Assembly (NCBI GenBank): GCA_034440615.1
Contig: JAOTOM010004614.1
Location: 62,001 to 126,000, forward strand
Direction: 5' to 3'
From: Ashinkailepas kermadecensis
Taxonomy: Eukaryota > Arthropoda > Thecostraca > Neolepadidae
Length of the DNA: 64,000 nucleotides
The translations under genes were made by a program, and so were the position numbers. Of the stretch, positions 1 to 11,829 are shown one piece after another (the stretch's first letter is position 1; each line of letters opens with the position of its first letter). The notes under the pieces were generated by a model. It searched no databases and was not told the DNA's origin. It saw only the letters and a list, made by a program, of their open reading frames with translations.

Positions 1-512
1 CGTGACAACGGACCAGACTGGGGACGTGACAACGGACCAGACTGGGGACGTGACAACGGACCAGACTGGGGACGTGACAACGGACCAGACTGGGGACGTG
101 ACAACGGACCAGACTGGGGACGTGACAACGGACCAGACTGGGGACGTGACAACGGACCAGACTGGGGACGTGACAACGGACCGGCCTGTTGGCGTGACAA
201 CGGACCAGACTGGGGACGGACCAGACTGGGGACGTGACAACGGACCAGACTGGGGACGTGACAACGGACCGGACTGGGGACGTGACAACGGACCAGACTG
301 GGGACGTGACAACGGACCAGACTGGGGACGTGACAACGGACCAGACTGGGGACGTGACAACGGACCAGACTGGGGACGTGACAACGGACCGGACTGTGGA
401 CGTGACAACATACCGGGTTGTGGACGTGGTAACGGACCAGACTGGGGACGTGACAACGGACCAGACTGGGGACGTGACAACATACCGGGTTGTGGACGTG
501 GTAACGGACCAG
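1..512. repeat. 24-bp minisatellite
   Basis: About 21 head-to-tail copies of a 24-bp unit containing GACAACGGACCAGACTGGGG. Copies are nearly identical at the left, and variants (GGACTGTGG, ATACCGGGTTGTGG) appear after 385. The array runs off the left edge of the window. Because 24 is a multiple of three, it is open in several frames, which is not evidence of coding. Confidence 0.95.
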
Positions 513-597
513 GCCACAAACCAACTGTGGCCGCTGCCGGTGCACCACTGTGTCTGCAGCAACACCTCGCGGCAGGCGTGTAGTGGAGGGCGGACAC

Positions 598-793
598 AAC
601 TCGGGAGTGGTAGCAATGCCGCAGAGTTGTAGCGCCGCTCGGAGTTGCAACGCAACTTCAGAGGTGCAAAGCCACTCCGACGATGAAGGACTATTTTGGA
701 GGTGTAGCTGTGCTTCTGAGCTTTAGCGCCACCCTGGAGTTGTACCGTCACTCCGGAGCTACAATGCCATTCTGGAGTTGCAGCACCACTCTC
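598..793. repeat. Degenerate ~19-bp tandem repeat
   Basis: Diverged copies of roughly GGAGTTGTAGCGCCACTCC follow one another. Substitutions and small indels make this an older array than its neighbours on either side. Confidence 0.6.
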
Positions 794-814
794 ATGTTTG
801 TCAGTCTGAGCGGA

Positions 815-1386
815 GAGAGGCCCGCCCACTTCTGAGCGGGTGCTCGATGGCAGTTCCGGTGGCCCGCCCACTTCTGAGCGGGTGCTCGATGGCAGCTCCG
901 GTGGCCCGCCCACTTCTGAGCGGGTGCTCGATGGCAGTTCCGGTGGCCCGCACACTTCTGAGCGGGTGCTCGATGGCAGCTCCGGTGGCCCGCCCACTTC
1001 TGAGCGGGTGCTCGATGGCAGCTCCGGTGGCCCGCCCACTTCTGAGCGGGTGCTCGATGGCAGCTCCGGTGGCCCGCCCACTTCTGAGCGGGTGCTCGAT
1101 GGCAGCTCCGGTGGCCCGCACACTTCTGAGCTGGTGCTCGATGGCAGCTCCGGTGGCCCGCCCACTTCTGAGCGGGTGCTTGATGGCAGCTCCGGTGGCC
1201 CGCCCACTTCTGAGCGGGTGCTCGATGGCAGCTCCGGTGGCCCGCCCACTTCTGAGCGGGTGCTCGGTGGCAGCTCCGGTGGCCCGCCCACTTCTGAGCG
1301 GGTGCTCGGTGGCAGCTCCGGTGGCCCGCCCACTTCTGAGCGGGTGCTCGATGGCAGCTCCGGTGGCCCGCCCACTACGCAGCGGG
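815..1386. repeat. 42-bp minisatellite
   Basis: About 13.5 copies of a 42-bp unit containing TCTGAGCGGGTGCTCGATGG, with scattered single-base changes (CTCGATGG/CTCGGTGG, CCGCCC/CCGCAC). The period is a multiple of three, so long open frames occur on both strands. Nothing at the edges suggests a real gene. Confidence 0.95.
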
Positions 1387-3415
1387 TCAGGGCGGATGCG
1401 GACGATCTGCGTGGCCATCACGCCGGGCCGTCAGCAACAACCTCACTCAATTCAGCCGATACTGTCGTCACTTTCAATACTGTCTATCCGACAACGTCAA
1501 CACTGTCGGTTCGACAACTTCCGTCGCGCTAATTCCGGTGGTCAGATCCAGTATGGCGCATAGCCAGGAGTCAGCTAGGATGCACGTCACCAGACAGGCT
1601 TTCACAAAACACCAAAATGCATCTTTTACATGAAGTAGCTGGTCATGCGCAGCGCTCGTCTCAATCGAGTCGCTACCGATGGCTTCGTCGCTGTACGCTG
1701 CTCTCGACAGAGACAGCCATGCAACGGACTTGATGCATAGCGAAGAGCAGCTTTGCTTAGCTTGGACATTCTGTTTCATCTAACTTATAATTCCATACGA
1801 AATAGAGCCAAGTGCATGCTCATTGCTACGTGGGAAATCAGAATGGCAAACATCAACAATGTGTCCTTTTACCTCCTCCACACATGTCATCATGATATCT
1901 GGACCTGCGAACGGCAGCCGTATCGTCCGTCGTCATCGTCCCGACAGTCAGTCGCCTTACACGATGTAAATCCACGTCATCGGAAAAACGACTCGTAGTG
2001 TCGCGACGTCGAGACAACGCTGCGACTGTGACGTCACGCTCGACTGGGCATCGCGCACGGAAGTTCTCGTCTCCGGCTGAGATTGTGCCCACAGTAGCAG
2101 TTATTATGCAAAGTGGGGCCTGGCGCCCCCGCGTCCACACAGCCGGCGATTACTGTCGTCCATATTCAAAGGCAGGCAGGTGCTGCCGGCGATGGGTCCT
2201 CAGGACATCCACTCCAAACAAATTGCCACAGAAAAGTGCGGGCGATTCAGTACACCAAGGAGGACCCCACGGGTGCAGGTGAGTGTGTATATAGAGGCGG
2301 GGGTGGGGGGCACAGGTGGTCACCTATCCAGGGAACATTTCGTTGCCACGAGAGGTGCAGAACCACAAACATTCCAAACTGTCATGAGCCTTTTCACCAC
2401 GAATTAAAAATACCACAGAGAAACGAAGCAACACTGATTTTTTAAATCTGGTACATGTACCGTACTTCACCACATCCATGAACTGCGTGTATTTTCTTGG
2501 ACTCGACTTAAAAATGTTATACCATGGTCCATATTTTTTTTGTGTTTAGTTCTCCATGTTTTGCAAACTTATCTGTAGTATTACTGTAGTCTGTATCATG
2601 TTTTGCGTCCATTATCAACATTTCACCATCATCGGCTGTAGGTGAAAACATTCTAAAGCATGGCAGCTTCCACAGTGAGTAACAGTCGAACACTCGATGC
2701 AACATAGATCTATAGATTTAATGATTTTGAGTGGTTCCAGAGCCCGAAGGTGAGTTATTGTTTTTGGAGATAGGTTGACATTGGAGGCATGCACCTACTG
2801 AGCAAGCTAAATGGGCAATTCACGCAAACGTCAGACTCGCAGGCCATGCTCACTCCATGGTAATCCCTCCGCGAAGCCGGCGAGGCCTTCCATTTGGCCT
2901 TTTTCTTCTTATCTCATAATCGCCGAGGGTTAATCCTGCCATCCTTGTCCCTTATCTTGCTGTCGACTCTCCCGACCTTCTCGGCTCGTCACCCCGCTTG
3001 CCAAACCAAAAGATAAAATGCGCATGACCATTCGCGCCAATCCTAAAAGATGAGGCTGTTCTTGCATTTATTTCGAGCATCAGAGTTTGGAGATGATTTC
3101 AAATTCTGCGTCGAATGCTCGTGCCAGGCACTTCATGGACTAGGTTTCAGAAACGGATAGCATTCAAACCCACAACATCCAAAACTCACATTTCATACAC
3201 TCTTACTCGGCTAAAGCTTTATCGTACAAAGCTAGGTGTGTGCATGTCTTGTTTTGTGTGTTGATGATGTGCTTGGTGTCTGCGATATAGATTGTCTCAG
3301 CCTCCGTTTGTGATAACATTGTAAGACGATGGAAGTGTCAGCTGTCAGCATGGCTCTGGCGAGGCGTGCCCCGTGGTGTTCTCGGAGGTGGTTCCTGGGG
3401 ATGTAAGACGAGGTG
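1387..3415. other. Unique DNA, no gene recognised
   Basis: Single-copy-looking sequence with short open frames only. A CpG-rich patch at about 1880-2090 holds one perfect CRE palindrome TGACGTCA (2029-2036). No domain, splice-bounded exon or mobile element was recognised. Confidence 0.5.
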
Positions 3416-3416
3416 G

Positions 3417-3552
<136 letters not shown>

Positions 3553-3691
3553 AAATGCATGTATCCACATCACCCATCCTTACGCATGTACACACAAAGG
3601 CTTGCACCTATGCCAACCATCATACATACGTACATGATTTCTCCCATTCTTTATCTATACCACCACACACCACCATTCGCTATTCAGCTCC

Positions 3692-3862
3692 AGACACCGA
3701 CCACAGTACACATACCACCGACACCGATCACAGTACACATACCACCGACACCGACCACAGTACATATACCACCGACACCGACCACAGTACACATACCACC
3801 GACAGCGAACACAGTACACATACCACCGACACCGACCACAGTACACATACCACTCCATATTT
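3692..3862. repeat. 27-bp minisatellite
   Basis: About six copies of a 27-bp unit containing CACCGACACCGACCACAGTA, with minor variants (GATCACAG, AGCGAACACAG). Confidence 0.9.
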
Positions 3863-4137
3863 TTCAGCGCTTTGTAATTCTGAGGCATGTGATGGCCGTC
3901 GAAATCCACTGTGCTGCTATGTCCGGGCCTGCAGCAGAGTTCTCTGCGCGAATGAACGGCGCGAGATGCTGGCGCCGAACTGCGGCGAGACACAGCCAAT
4001 TGTGACGATAAGTGTGTTGTTTACCCGACGCACTCATCAGAGGGTGTGGCTCGCGGTCCCCGTCCGCCGACTCGCACGCTCTGCTGACTAATGACCCAGC
4101 GCTGACCCGACGCTTTCCAGAGCGGCCGCCGAGTGCG

Positions 4138-4404
4138 AGGTCAGCACCGGGTCAGTGTCAGGTCAGTGTCAGGTCAGTGTCAGGTCAGTGTCAGGTCAGT
4201 GTCAGGTCAGTGTCAGGTCAGTGTCAGGTCAGTGTCAGGTCAGTGTCAGGTCAGTGTCAGGTCAGTGTCAGGTCAGTGTCAGGTCAGTGTCAGGTCAGTG
4301 TCAGGTCAGTGTCAGGTCAGTGCCAGGTCAGTGTCAGGTCAGTGTCAGGTCAGTGTCAGGTCAGTGCCGGATCAGCGCCAGGTCAGCACCGGGTCAGGGC
4401 CGGC
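4138..4404. repeat. 11-bp minisatellite, GTCAGTGTCAG
   Basis: More than 20 near-perfect copies of GTCAGTGTCAG, with edge variants (GTCAGCACCGG, GTCAGTGCCAG). On the plus strand each copy contains CAG|GTCAGT, close to a 5' splice-site consensus. On the minus strand each contains CTGAC, a branch-point-like word. Whether it lies in a transcribed region is unknown. Confidence 0.95.
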
Positions 4405-4661
4405 CGCGGTCGGCAGGGTACTAAGAAACGCTTCGGTTTCGACATCGACACACGCCAGACATGCGACATGAGTCGCTTTTGAGAGCGCTTGACATATGTA
4501 TTAATTGCTGACAAAGCGAGGAATAGTACTGAATTTGTGATGTCCCGCTCGCGTCCGCTGGAGAAACGAAAGCGGCCAAAGGCCACAGGTGCGCCATCGC
4601 CCCGGCTGATTAGCCGCACTGGTCGGCTCCTGAACGAATTCAGGCTGTCGCCGGGTGACGG

Positions 4662-4690
4662 TGACGTCACGGTGTGGCGCCGTGACGTCA
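4662..4690. promoter_or_regulatory. Pair of perfect CRE palindromes
   Basis: Two TGACGTCA sites (4662-4669 and 4683-4690) lie 21 bp apart in a GC- and CpG-rich stretch of about 4550-4960. TGACGTCA is the binding site of CREB/ATF bZIP proteins. The pair and the CpG richness suggest a promoter, but no attached first exon could be identified. Confidence 0.35.
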
Positions 4691-4935
4691 CGACGGCCGA
4701 AACGCCGACGGTCGGCGTAATCGGTGATTATTGTTGGCGCGGGGGCGGCCGGCGCGGCCGGTTCCGGTGCGCGGCGGGCAGCGGGGGGCGCGCTGAGCCG
4801 GTGTCGGTGACGACCGGCCTGACTTGTAACCGCCACGCTGCCGCAGGGGGATCCCTCGCTGTGGGAGTGCCGCCGGCAATGGCACGAGCACGGCGAGGTC
4901 GGCCCATCAGCACCGATGGGACGACGCGCTGACCT

Positions 4936-4997
4936 GTCGCGGTATCCCCGAGCCTATCGAGGTATCCCCGAGTCTGCCGCGGTATCCCAGAACTTGC
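4936..4997. repeat. Three copies of a ~20-bp unit
   Basis: Three successive copies of CGCGGTATCCCCGAG-type sequence at the right edge of the GC-rich block. Confidence 0.7.
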
Positions 4998-5174
4998 ATA
5001 CTGGAACAGGAACTCTGTGCAGTCCAAATCCGCTTGGAAAAAATAGCTCTAGGAGTTTGCCTGCCCGGCAAATTATTGCGCTCAAGATAACCAACAATAA
5101 TTGATGTCATACTTTGGCCTATAAGTACATATATTACTTCCTTCGTATGGCATCCGCTCCCAGCATTTCTCGGC

Positions 5175-5700
5175 TTATTTCATGCTTCCCCGAAAAAAAT
5201 ATATCGAAACGCCTTCTGGTCCACAAAATGCCTCATATTGTACACATTTCTTGCTAGACCTTCGTCCCTCTATTACTGGAATCGTCGTTGAATGTCTCCA
5301 GTTCTTTCCTAGAGAAATTCCCTGTCGAGGAGCCCTGTCGTAGGGTTGAGAACCCCTGCTGTGAAAGGAAAACATTGTTGGACAAACGCGCAGCATTGGT
5401 TGGGGTCGTGCACTCGGTCTGAAAGCCACCTGCCAATCAATACCGCAGCCTCAATTAGGCCATCCAACAAAAACGCGAGATAATGACATAACTCTCTAAA
5501 ACTGGTCCGTGTCGTAACCGGGACACCTCTCGGGCAACTGCTCAATAATGCCCACGATTGCTTCCGGATGGCCACCGAGGTTGGAAATCAGCGCGCCATT
5601 CAAACCATCGTGTAAACGCAGTGAGCACATGCCTTCTGGTCTGTCCACGAAAGAAAGCTGGGCTGGGAGCGCCGCTTCCGGCCGACTCGGGCTCACTCTG
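5175..5700 (-). pseudogene. Possible degraded coding remnant, unrecognised
   Basis: Two minus-strand open segments (5696-5496, then 5575-5309 in another frame) give protein-like rather than repeat-like sequence, for example LNGALISNLGGHPEAIVGI followed after a frame change by FRELCHYLAFLLDGLIEAAV. Joined, they would form about 130 residues with hydrophobic helical character. I recognise no family. It may be a remnant of a mobile-element protein or chance; there is no clear start and no splice sites were identified. Confidence 0.25.
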
Positions 5701-6117
5701 CCCGCCGATTACAGTGCTTGCAATTGGTTTGACCGAAGCAGATTGTTTTGAGCTTTGGCTCGACGAAGGGCAGCTTAGTGTTATCACGCGGGTAGTGCAG
5801 CAGTACATGCTATTTAGGAGGAAAATTTTGGGAGTTCGGCAGAGCTGCAGACGGCCGGTGAACGCCGAATGCTGCGAATGTCTTACTGGTGGAAGGCAAG
5901 TCGAATGTCTCATTCGTGAAAGGCAAGTCGATGGATCTATGAGCTCCAGTTGAAAACAACATGTAAAATGTCTAGACTTGCATCACAACGAGAAAAATAC
6001 TATTTATCTCGGCGATGGGTGCGTGGCGTGAACACTACAGCTGTGCCTTCACCAACTCACTTCGGACTGGAATGGCCTTTGTATTCAAGACACCTCCTCG
6101 ATTGATGATATACACAC

Positions 6118-8302
<2,185 letters not shown>

Positions 8303-8699
8303 TGGAAACAAGAATACCACTAACGTCAGGCCGTCAGCTCGCCGATTGGATGAAATGCCCGGTGGCCACTTATAGTCTGATTGGCATCCACCTGACACCA
8401 ACACAACAGTTCTCAGAGGGTTGTTACTGGACCTTGGGAGGCGGCAGCGCTGCGTCGGAAGCCAACTGATCCCAGATCTACCCCTGTTCAAACTGGACCT
8501 TAGTCAGCTTTAGGTTTTCCAGCGACGCCAGGTCAGGGTATAGTCCAAGATTATTTTCTGGAGATGGTAGCTCACGGCAAATAACTTTTTCTCCCATCAG
8601 ATTCCAACCGATTAGAAATAAACCGCGTAGCATCAGCGCGTCCAATTTGGCACCACTTCGGACTACGGGAATTCACCACAGGAGGGCAAGGTGTTGAAT
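8303..8699. other. Unique DNA, nothing recognised
   Basis: AT-rich to balanced sequence between the retroelement tail and the array beside the TTC28 exon. If the TTC28 model is right it is intronic. No motif stands out. Confidence 0.4.
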
Positions 8700-8912
8700 A
8701 ATGGGTGTCTACTACAGGGGGAAATGGTCACTGAAGGAGATACTGGGCTCGTACTCCGCAGCTCATCCGTCCGACAAGTCCTTGAAATGGTCACTGCAGG
8801 AGACACTGGGCTCGTACTCCGCAGCTCATCCGTCCGACAAGTCCTTGAAATGGTCACTGCAGGAGACACTGGGCTCGTACTCCGCAGCTCATCCGTCCGA
8901 CAAGTCCTTGAC
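8700..8912. repeat. 63-bp minisatellite beside the TTC28 donor
   Basis: About 3.4 copies of a 63-bp unit containing CTCGTACTCCGCAGCTCATC. The array ends 36 bp from the 5' splice site of the TTC28-like exon, on the intron side. Confidence 0.9.
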
Positions 8913-8947
8913 TAGGGGGGTGGGCGAGTTGGCGAGTGGGTACCCAC

Positions 8948-9205
8948 CTTTGGCCAGGTGGGGCTCAGCTCGCGCGCCTTTAGTCCATCCTGGTAGGCGC
9001 TCTGGAACTGGCCGAGCTTGGCCAGCGCCGCCGAGCGGTTCGAGTAGAGCACGTGGTTGTTGGGCTCGAGCGAGATGGCCTCCGTGTAGAGGCGGACGGC
9101 CGCCTCGAACTCGCCCGCCTGACAGGCGGCGTTGGAGAGCCGCACCTTCTCCAGGAACAGCGCCTTGCCGCCGGACGACAGCCCCGAGTCGGTGTCGATG
9201 TCCAC
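8948..9205 (-). CDS. TTC28-like TPR exon
   Basis: A 258-bp exon (86 codons, phase 0 at both ends) bounded by an acceptor CTGCCGCAG|GTGGAC and a donor CCAAAG|GTGGGT. It encodes one and a half tetratricopeptide repeats: EKVRLSNAACQAGEFEAAV, then LYTEAISLEPNNHVLYSNRS and KARELSPTWPK. The arrangement EKVR-SN-AC-G-F, LYSNRSAA, KAR-L-P-WPK matches the N-terminal TPR block of TTC28, a very large multi-TPR protein with a CHAT-like C-terminal region, implicated in cytokinesis and spindle-midzone organisation in mammals. STIP1-type TPRs also share LYSNRSAA but lack the EKVR-SN-AC helix. It is flanked within 40 bp by tandem arrays on both sides. Later exons should lie below position 8700 or outside the window; none was found. 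Confidence 0.8.
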
Positions 9206-10365
9206 CTGCGGCAGGTCAGTCCGGCTGTAGTGTCCGGTTACTGTAGGCCGGCCTGCCCCCCCCCACAGTCGGTGTCGATGTCCACCTGCGGCAGGTCAGT
9301 CCGGCTGTAGTGTCCGGTTACTGTAGGCCGACCTGCCCCCCCCACAGTCGGTGTCGATGTCCACCTGCGGCAGGTCAGTCCGGCTGTAGTGTCCGGTTAC
9401 TGTAGGCCGGCCTGGTCCCCCCCCCCACAGTCGGTGTCGATGTCCACCTGCGGCAGGTCAGTCCGGCTGTCGTGTCCGGTTACTGTAGGCCGGCCTGGCC
9501 CCCCCCCCACAGTCGGTGTCGATGTCCACCTGCGGCAGGTCAGTCCGGCTGTAGTGTCCGGTTACTGTAGGCCGGCCTGGTCCCCCCCCCCACAGTCGGT
9601 GTCGATGTCCACCTGCGGCAGGTCAGTCCGGCTGTAGTGTCCGGTTACTGTAGGCCGGCCTGGTCCCCCCCCCACAGTCGGTGTCGATGTCCACCTGCGG
9701 CAGGTCAGTCCGGCTGTAGTGCCCGGTTACTGTAGGCCGGCCTGGTCCCCCCCCCACAGTCGGTGTCGATGTCCACCTGTGGCAGGTCAGTCCAGTTGTA
9801 GTGTCCTGTAGTGGCCGGCCACTGTAGGCCAGCCTGGCCCCCCCCCACAGTCGGTGTCGATGTCCACCTGTGGCAGGTCAGTCCGGTTGTAGTGTCCTGT
9901 AGTGGCCGGCCACTGTAGGCCAGCCTGCCCCCCCCACAGTCAGTGTCGATGTCCACCTGCGGCAGGTCAGTCCGGCTGTAGTGTCCGGTTACTGTAGGCC
10001 GGCCTGTTCCCCCCCCCACAGTCGGTGTCGATGTCCACCTGTGGCAGGTCAGTCCAGTTGTAGTGTCCTGTAGTGGCCGGCCACTGTAGGCCAGCCTGCC
10101 CCCCCACCCACAGTCAGTGTCGATGTCCACCTGCGGCAGGTCAGTCCGGCTGTAGTGTCCGGTTACTGTAGGCCGGCCTGGTCCCCCCCCCCACAGTCGG
10201 TGTCGATGTCCACCTGTGGCAGGTCAGTCCGGTTGTAGTGTCCGGTTACTGTAGCCCAGCCTGTCCCCCCCCCACACACAGTCGGTGTCGATATCCACCT
10301 GTGGCAGGTCAGTCCGGTTGTAGTGTCCGCCCACTGTAGCCCGGCCTGGTCCCGCCCACTCCACC
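9206..10365. repeat. ~80-90-bp minisatellite carrying copies of a 3' splice site
   Basis: About 13 copies of an ~80-90-bp unit start exactly at the TTC28 acceptor and run upstream (higher coordinates). On the minus strand each copy holds CTGACCTGCC[G/A]CAG followed by GTGGACATCGACACCGAC, that is the acceptor plus the first 18 bases of the exon. A run of 6-9 G then replaces the exon body. Copies at about 9760-10365 carry more variants (CCACAG acceptors, TCAGTG for TCGGTG). The first period is 80 bp (acceptors at 9206 and 9286). Confidence 0.95.
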
Positions 10366-11270
10366 TTTGCTGTTGAGCGCTACCACAATGGTACCGCATC
10401 CAGCCGGCACGTGACAGGGCGACCCGGGCTCCTCCATCAGCACTTGCGACCACAATGGTACCGGATCCAACGGATCCGCAAATCTGGACATGAAGGCTAG
10501 TGCTTTGTTACAATCGCTTCAATTGTTAGGTGTTGTACTGAATATTTATAGAATCATGTAATACGTTCATCTTTCGGGATGTCTTTGCAAACATAAGGGT
10601 GCAAAAATCAAGATGTTTTTCTTTGTTGAAAAATTGCCCCAAAACGGTACATTTGGCGTCATTAGCATTCTGAAATGTCGTACCTGTCATGTAATTTCCT
10701 GTTTACGGATCGATTGCATTCGGTCAGTTTGCTCAGAAACCCATTATAAAGCGACAAGTGCAGGGAAGGCTATCACGCAATGGTGGCTTCACCGACCAGG
10801 TTGCAGCGGGGCATCTTTTCCCGGGCAGACAGGCAACAACACACATATTTTGTGCACCCACAAACTTGCTGTGTCTACCCGCAAAATAGCCCATAACAGA
10901 TGATGTCCACTTTTGTTGGTTTTCCTACTTCTTATTTCAATGGGCGGCGATAGCACAATCAAAGATGAAAGCTCCAGTAAGCAAACAAGGTCCTTTAATT
11001 ACTATGCAGAGTTCGCACAGTTTGGTCTCCTGCTACGGATTTCGAGGCATGCTAATATTGAATCCCCAACGTCACACAAATAGGCTCTCGCAATGTACCT
11101 AGCTGAAGTGTCCCAGATATATATTACAACTTAAGAAGTGTGTGTTTGCTTGAGAAGGTTGGGCTGCTGGCGAAACCAAAATGTTGTGAAATGTGGTCCC
11201 GATTACATTTTTGTACGTGATGCAGTTTCAGACAAAGTAAATTAAATGTAGCCAGCCAATACAACATGCA
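10366..11270. other. Unique DNA, nothing recognised
   Basis: After a short GC-rich edge (10366-10490) the sequence becomes AT-rich and single-copy-looking. No exon or mobile element was recognised. By the TTC28 model it is first-intron sequence. Confidence 0.4.
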
Positions 11271-11276
11271 AAGTGT

Positions 11277-11373
11277 AGCAATCTCACACCGAATAAACCA
11301 TACAGTAGGGCTTGGAGTGCCAATGTGTAGCAATCTCACACAGAAGAAACCCTACAGTAGGGCTTGGAGTGCC
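11277..11373. repeat. Direct repeat, two ~50-bp copies
   Basis: TAGCAATCTCACAC, then CATACAGTAGGGCTTGGAGTG-type sequence, occurs twice in tandem with a few mismatches (AATAAACCATAC versus AAGAAACCCTAC). Confidence 0.85.
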
Positions 11374-11829
11374 AGAATTTCTGTGGCACATTTACAAAAT
11401 TTTGGGAGAGCCCTAGCCACCCTCTCCCAAGTTGTTTTGGCCCTACCAATAATCTCGGATCTTAACATGGCACCTATATGGAATGGAGCTCCCCCCCAAC
11501 CGATTGAGGTCTCCCATTCCCTCCAAAAATTAAGTCCTTCCAATCCAAATCATTTCGGAGAAGTTCCGCCTCTGACCTGCGGTGAGCTCAGCACACAGAG
11601 AACATGGAGACATGCAAGTGGTGTGCCATATAGAGAACAGCGTCGGCTAGGTCCGATCCATGACACCGAACGTCATCGAGACCAAAAGTGCAGAATGCCA
11701 ACAACCGTCGGAGGAAAATAGCAGGGTGGCCCCTCTATTGCCTTCGGCACAGGTCTCTGGAGGGCGATCTGGACAGTGGTCTGCAGTACAGTGGTCAGGA
11801 GGACGGTCTGGACATGGCGGATAGCGCTG

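Noticed and set aside
815..1563. Repetitive proteins of 206-261 residues
   Set aside because: A 42-bp unit without stops yields open frames on both strands. No flanking gene structure supports them.
4850..4910. Small plus-strand exon (DPSLWECRRQWHEHGE) between CCGCAG and GAG|GTCGGC
   Set aside because: Splice-like ends are present, but the peptide matches nothing I know and the region is so GC-rich that such ends arise easily.
8948..9205. STIP1 (Hop) TPR exon
   Set aside because: It shares NHVLYSNRSAA with STIP1, but the EKVR-SN-AC-G-F helix and KAR-L-P-WPK ending fit TTC28 better.
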